Source: Carposina sasakii (Eukaryota > Arthropoda > Insecta > Lepidoptera > Carposinidae). From it: a DNA stretch of 64,000 nucleotides. This document shows, in pieces, positions 61,501 through 64,000 of the stretch (position 1 is the first letter of the stretch; every line of letters starts with the position of its first letter). The position numbers were made by a program, and so were the translations under genes. A model generated the notes under the pieces. The model did not search any database and was not told the origin of the DNA. It saw only the letters and a list, made by a program, of their open reading frames with translations. The stretch is from NCBI GenBank assembly GCA_014607495.2, contig CP053157.1:8804001-8868000 (forward strand), in the 5' to 3' direction.

Positions 61501-62996
61501 GCATCAACTTTATTCTTCAGATAGGCTATCTGACATTTGGATAAATCGGTCCTAAGCAAATTTAAAACAGATTAGCGCATCTCACTATAACGTCGTAATA
61601 GGCTTGCAAAGCGCCGAAGCCCCGCCCCACGATATTCTATATTAATAGTGTCTCTTTCTATCATCTCTTATCTGAGCGGGCACGCGTAGTCGTTGCTTGA
61701 CAGAATCGTCAATGTGGTAATCGTGAAACGGAATAAAAGGTGTCTGTTTCCGACTCATAGATGTTACTATATATATTTACCTACCTATATATTCATATAC
61801 CTACCCTAGCTTAGTACCCAGTACATTAGAACTAAAGCTGGTTTTAGGCTTAACCGATCTGGTCTGTGCGGAGCGGGTCCGTAGTGACGGTCCGCGCGAC
61901 ACTAAAACCAGCCTAATCATGGCGAGTCGCGAACACAATTTGTCTGTACACCGCGGTGGTTAGGACGATACTAAAACGACATACGCGGATCACGTACGCG
62001 CGTATCGATCCGTACTGACGGTCCGCATGACACTAAAAGCAGCCTTAGGAATTTTGGTGTGAAAATATTTATTTATACATACATGGGTAATGGGTATACT
62101 GGGCGGTGTTCCCAAAATGGCGTAGCCAAAACTGCAAGATCAGCACCCGTATGATGAATTTGGAGAGAGCGAGATGTTTCACTTTTAAGCGTCAAATCCA
62201 CAGAGCTAAGTAATAACTAGACAAGGTAAGTGTTTCTGTGTTGGTGTGTAAAATGGGATTGCAAACCACTTCTATCAGCCCTAATTCACTCAGTCCTGGC
62301 TTGAGAACGAGTGTCTATTCTAATTCTTAAGTCTATTTTTACATGCAAGTACATACACTTAATTTATCTAGTTATTAATAGCTCTGTGAGTTTGACGTTT
62401 AAAAGTGAGACATCTCGGTCTCACCAAATTCATCATACGGGTGCAGAAAGGAGATCACACAGCAATGTATCAAACCGGGGACAGATGTAAAAAGATAAAA
62501 AAAACTTACTAGCTTGTCGCCTGAGAGAATGCCCGAGTTCTTTAGTCCACTCTTACGACATGCACGGAAGGAGATGCGGCTGATGTACCCTAGTAGAGCC
62601 CCACATCAGCACAGCAAAGGAGTATTTATTTATAACTTAACCTAATTGTGCACGTATATATATCCTTACATTTACCAATCACAAAATGTTAACTGTTACT
62701 GGTTAGCTGGAAGAAATCTCTGTCAGACATAAGCTCGCCTTTGTACATTATCTTTGTTAATATTATTATCTTTTATGTTTTCTGTGTGTACAATAAACAA
62801 TATGAATAATTAATTCTCAGGTCGAGAAAACTACACCGTAAGAGTGCAAGTAAAAGACGAAGAGACCTTCTACATTGGGAAAGAAAAGGAAGCTAAATTC
62901 TACGAGAGATGGTCGACAGTCGACGTGAATGGCGTAAAAGGCACCGCTTGTGTCGAATGGCATTATAACAATGTGCAGGCAGCTAATAGAAGTTAA
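55554..62996 (+). CDS. Membrane-anchored protein resembling the N-terminal region of insect 'putative phosphoenolpyruvate synthase' proteins
   Basis: Nine exons: 55554-55718, 56016-56138, 57234-57341, 58120-58274, 58672-58833, 59554-59660, 60147-60258, 60857-60987, 62821-62996 (1239 nt, 412 residues plus TAA), with phase kept at every junction. Residues 2-20 form a hydrophobic segment (IVISLVIAGYMVVAF), probably a signal anchor. The rest is a beta-rich domain with the family marks AVDGVYFNG (about 97-105), MRTWRLTYNGEMK (about 172-184), LHQTHYEQMG (about 239-248), RDHSYGPNRNW (about 268-278) and QHGE (about 338). From memory these occur at the N-terminus of long insect proteins annotated as putative phosphoenolpyruvate synthase, ahead of ATP-grasp and PEP-utiliser modules; the RDHSYG block also recalls AttH/CrtC-type lipocalin-like folds. 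Here the chain ends at ...EWHYNNVQAANRS-stop, so those modules are absent. No enzymatic function can be assigned. Gene model sure; function unknown. Confidence 0.88.
56398..56515 (+). mobile_element. Retroposon tail, intronic copy
   Basis: GCGGTCACCAGCCCGCCTGC to GACTGCAATAGGCGGATGAT, followed by an ATGATG tail. Lies in intron 2 of the 55.5-63.0 kb gene. Confidence 0.8.
56709..57210. mobile_element. MITE with ACAGGGTGTTTGTGACAG termini
   Basis: Left ACAGGGTGTTTGTGACAGTC and right GCTGTCACAAACATCCTGTA are inverted (about 29 bp), 502 bp in all. Its right end is 23 bp before the exon starting at 57234. Confidence 0.85.
57342..58119. other. Intron 3 of the 55.5-63.0 kb gene
   Basis: AT-rich; possible repeat piece AGGGCGACGGCTAGGCTGGT near 58023. 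Nothing else recognised. Confidence 0.4.
58436..58620 (+). mobile_element. Dispersed repeat copy (GTGACAAGTTGCT family), intronic
   Basis: TGAAATGGGGTAGCCAGATG ... TGTGACAAGTTGCTGCTTAT. Ends 50 bp before the acceptor of the exon at 58672. Confidence 0.65.
58869..59212 (+). mobile_element. tRNA-derived SINE, full-length copy (intronic)
   Basis: The head TAGCCCAGTGGTTAAGACG (A box) and AGTTCGATCCC (B box) are followed by a 250-bp body and a (CAT)n tail. It lies in intron 5 of the 55.5-63.0 kb gene. The body is more than 90% identical by eye to 14649-14949. Confidence 0.85.
61015..61398 (+). mobile_element. MITE (ACAGGGTGTTTTTCGTTGC family), copy 1
   Basis: ACAGGGTGTTTTTCGTTGCT ... GACGACCAAAAATCACCCTG. 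The same element appears inverted at 63551-63829. The short open frame at 61158-61343 is internal to it. Confidence 0.85.
61413..61556. mobile_element. Small palindromic MITE, longest copy
   Basis: Ends CTAAGGCCGATTTTTCCAAA and ATAAATCGGTCCTAAG are inverted and the internal arms include AGACAGCATCAACTTTATTC. In the last intron of the 55.5-63.0 kb gene. Confidence 0.8.
61822..62047. mobile_element. GC-rich inverted-repeat element (GGTTTTAGTGTCGCGCGGACC family)
   Basis: GACGGTCCGCGCGACACTAA (61884) and GACGGTCCGCATGACACTAA (62016) are direct copies, with an inverted AGCTGGTTTTAGGC near 61838. It looks like a MITE with a partial duplication. Confidence 0.6.
62435..62810 (+). mobile_element. Dispersed repeat copy followed by LINE-like tail
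   Basis: GTGCAGAAAGGAGATCACAC ... GCACGGAAGGAGATGCGGCT, then AAGCTCGCCTTTGTACATTA and TGTGTACAATAAACAATATG, the latter like the tail at 12350-12445. It ends just before the acceptor of the last exon (62821). Confidence 0.6.
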
Positions 62997-63550
62997 TTGT
63001 GCACTATAGCTGGACTACAAAACCTATTGTATCAACCGATTTGCTAAGTAATCTCGAGATTAAATTGTGTATAATCTTGAGATATTGGTATATTTTGTAA
63101 TTGGCTGTTAGGCACAAAATAGGATCAGATTAATATTTACTTACTAATTTAGGTGTTTGATTTTGAGACTGTTATTCTAGCATTTAAGTTTCCGATTTTT
63201 TGCTTATACATAAATGTGTGAATGATGTAAAAAATATGTATTTTACTAGTTTATCGCTTGAGGGAACACCCCAGCCCGCCTAGCATGACCACGCATCATA
63301 TCGTATCGTCTCTATACAAAATTCAACATGGCGGCTATATTTATCATATTTTGAAAGGCTAAATGTCGATAAATCGGTTTATCATATCGTATTTCGCAGT
63401 TCATGCTACTAGAGCTAAATGCCTTAGCTGACTTTTACCACATGCACGTAAGGAGATGCCGCTGATGTATTAGCGAAGACCTGCATTAGCACAGGACACA
63501 CTTCATCTACATAGGTTACTGATCAAACCTAAGTACATATATTATGATAT
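62997..63550 (+). other. 3' flank of the 55.5-63.0 kb gene
   Basis: An ATTAAA variant poly(A) signal lies near 63059. Diverged pieces of the GTGACAAGTTGCT dispersed repeat follow (63250-63495). Confidence 0.45.
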
Positions 63551-63829
63551 ACCGGGTGATTTTTGGTCGTCAACGTTCCCGAAAACTACGGAATCTCCTC
63601 ATCATCACGATCATTTTTCTCCATGGAAGCAATTGAAAAATTTTTTCACTACTATGATAAAACTACCATAAACACTGGACACTATAAATTTCGCCCGATC
63701 AAGAAATTAAAAAAAAATCCAAAAAAATTTACATCGTTTCCCCGCATTTTTTTTTGGCATATACTTACTTTATTTGATGTAAAGAGTACGTACCCTTCAT
63801 TAAGGGTGGCAACGAAAAAACACCTTGTA
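63551..63829 (-). mobile_element. MITE, copy 2 (inverted)
   Basis: ACCGGGTGATTTTTGGTCGT ... GTGGCAACGAAAAAACACCT, the reverse of 61015-61398 with an internal deletion. The open frame at 63563-63847 is an artefact. Confidence 0.85.
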
Positions 63830-64000
63830 TTTTTAGACTCTTCGTAACAAAAAAAACTACACTGCTGCGCTGTCCAGCTCTATATTAGTATACAACAAAG
63901 CAAAAAGTACAAGGAAAGTATTGGAGTAATCTTTACATACATTTGAAAGCTACAATATTTACAACATATTGCTGCAAAAATATGTCACCAGCAAATAATT

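Overview
The window is from an insect nuclear genome, almost certainly a moth or butterfly. It is AT-rich, its genes are split into many short exons with GT/AG introns, and the proteins are insect-type. The intergenic DNA and introns are packed with dispersed elements of kinds common in Lepidoptera: retroposon tails ending ...TGGACTGCAATAGGCTG, tRNA-derived SINEs, fold-back MITEs flanked by TA, and a decayed mariner. I recognise no prokaryotic or viral content.

Regions. (1) 1-20 kb holds no convincing gene. It contains repeats, a 475-bp near-perfect palindrome (8069-8543), a 1.25-kb unit bounded by a perfect 19-bp inverted repeat (6368-7612), and MITEs. (2) 20.1-26.8 kb (minus) holds the first two coding exons of a type II membrane protein resembling family-92 glycosyltransferases; its remaining exons lie at lower coordinates or outside. 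A mariner relic and three copies of one MITE sit in or around it. (3) 27.9-29.1 kb (minus): complete four-exon NDUFB10 (complex I, PDSW subunit). (4) 30.4-48.8 kb (minus): the whole Marf1 gene, 17 coding exons, 1222 codons, with an NYN nuclease domain, two RRMs and about six or seven LOTUS/OST-HTH domains, followed by a probable 3.3-kb repeat-free 3' UTR. (5) 50.2-54.5 kb (plus): complete PSMD12/Rpn5 (26S proteasome lid). (6) 55.5-63.0 kb (plus): a nine-exon, 412-residue, membrane-anchored protein resembling the N-terminal region of insect proteins annotated 'putative phosphoenolpyruvate synthase', here standing alone.

Marf1 and PSMD12 are divergent, about 1.65 kb apart start to start. NDUFB10 follows Marf1 on the same strand. 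The genes do not form a pathway: three are broadly expressed or germline housekeeping-type genes and the transposon load is carried between exons. All exon boundaries were read by eye from splice signals, reading phase and protein continuity. The four complete gene models keep phase across every junction and sum to a multiple of three.
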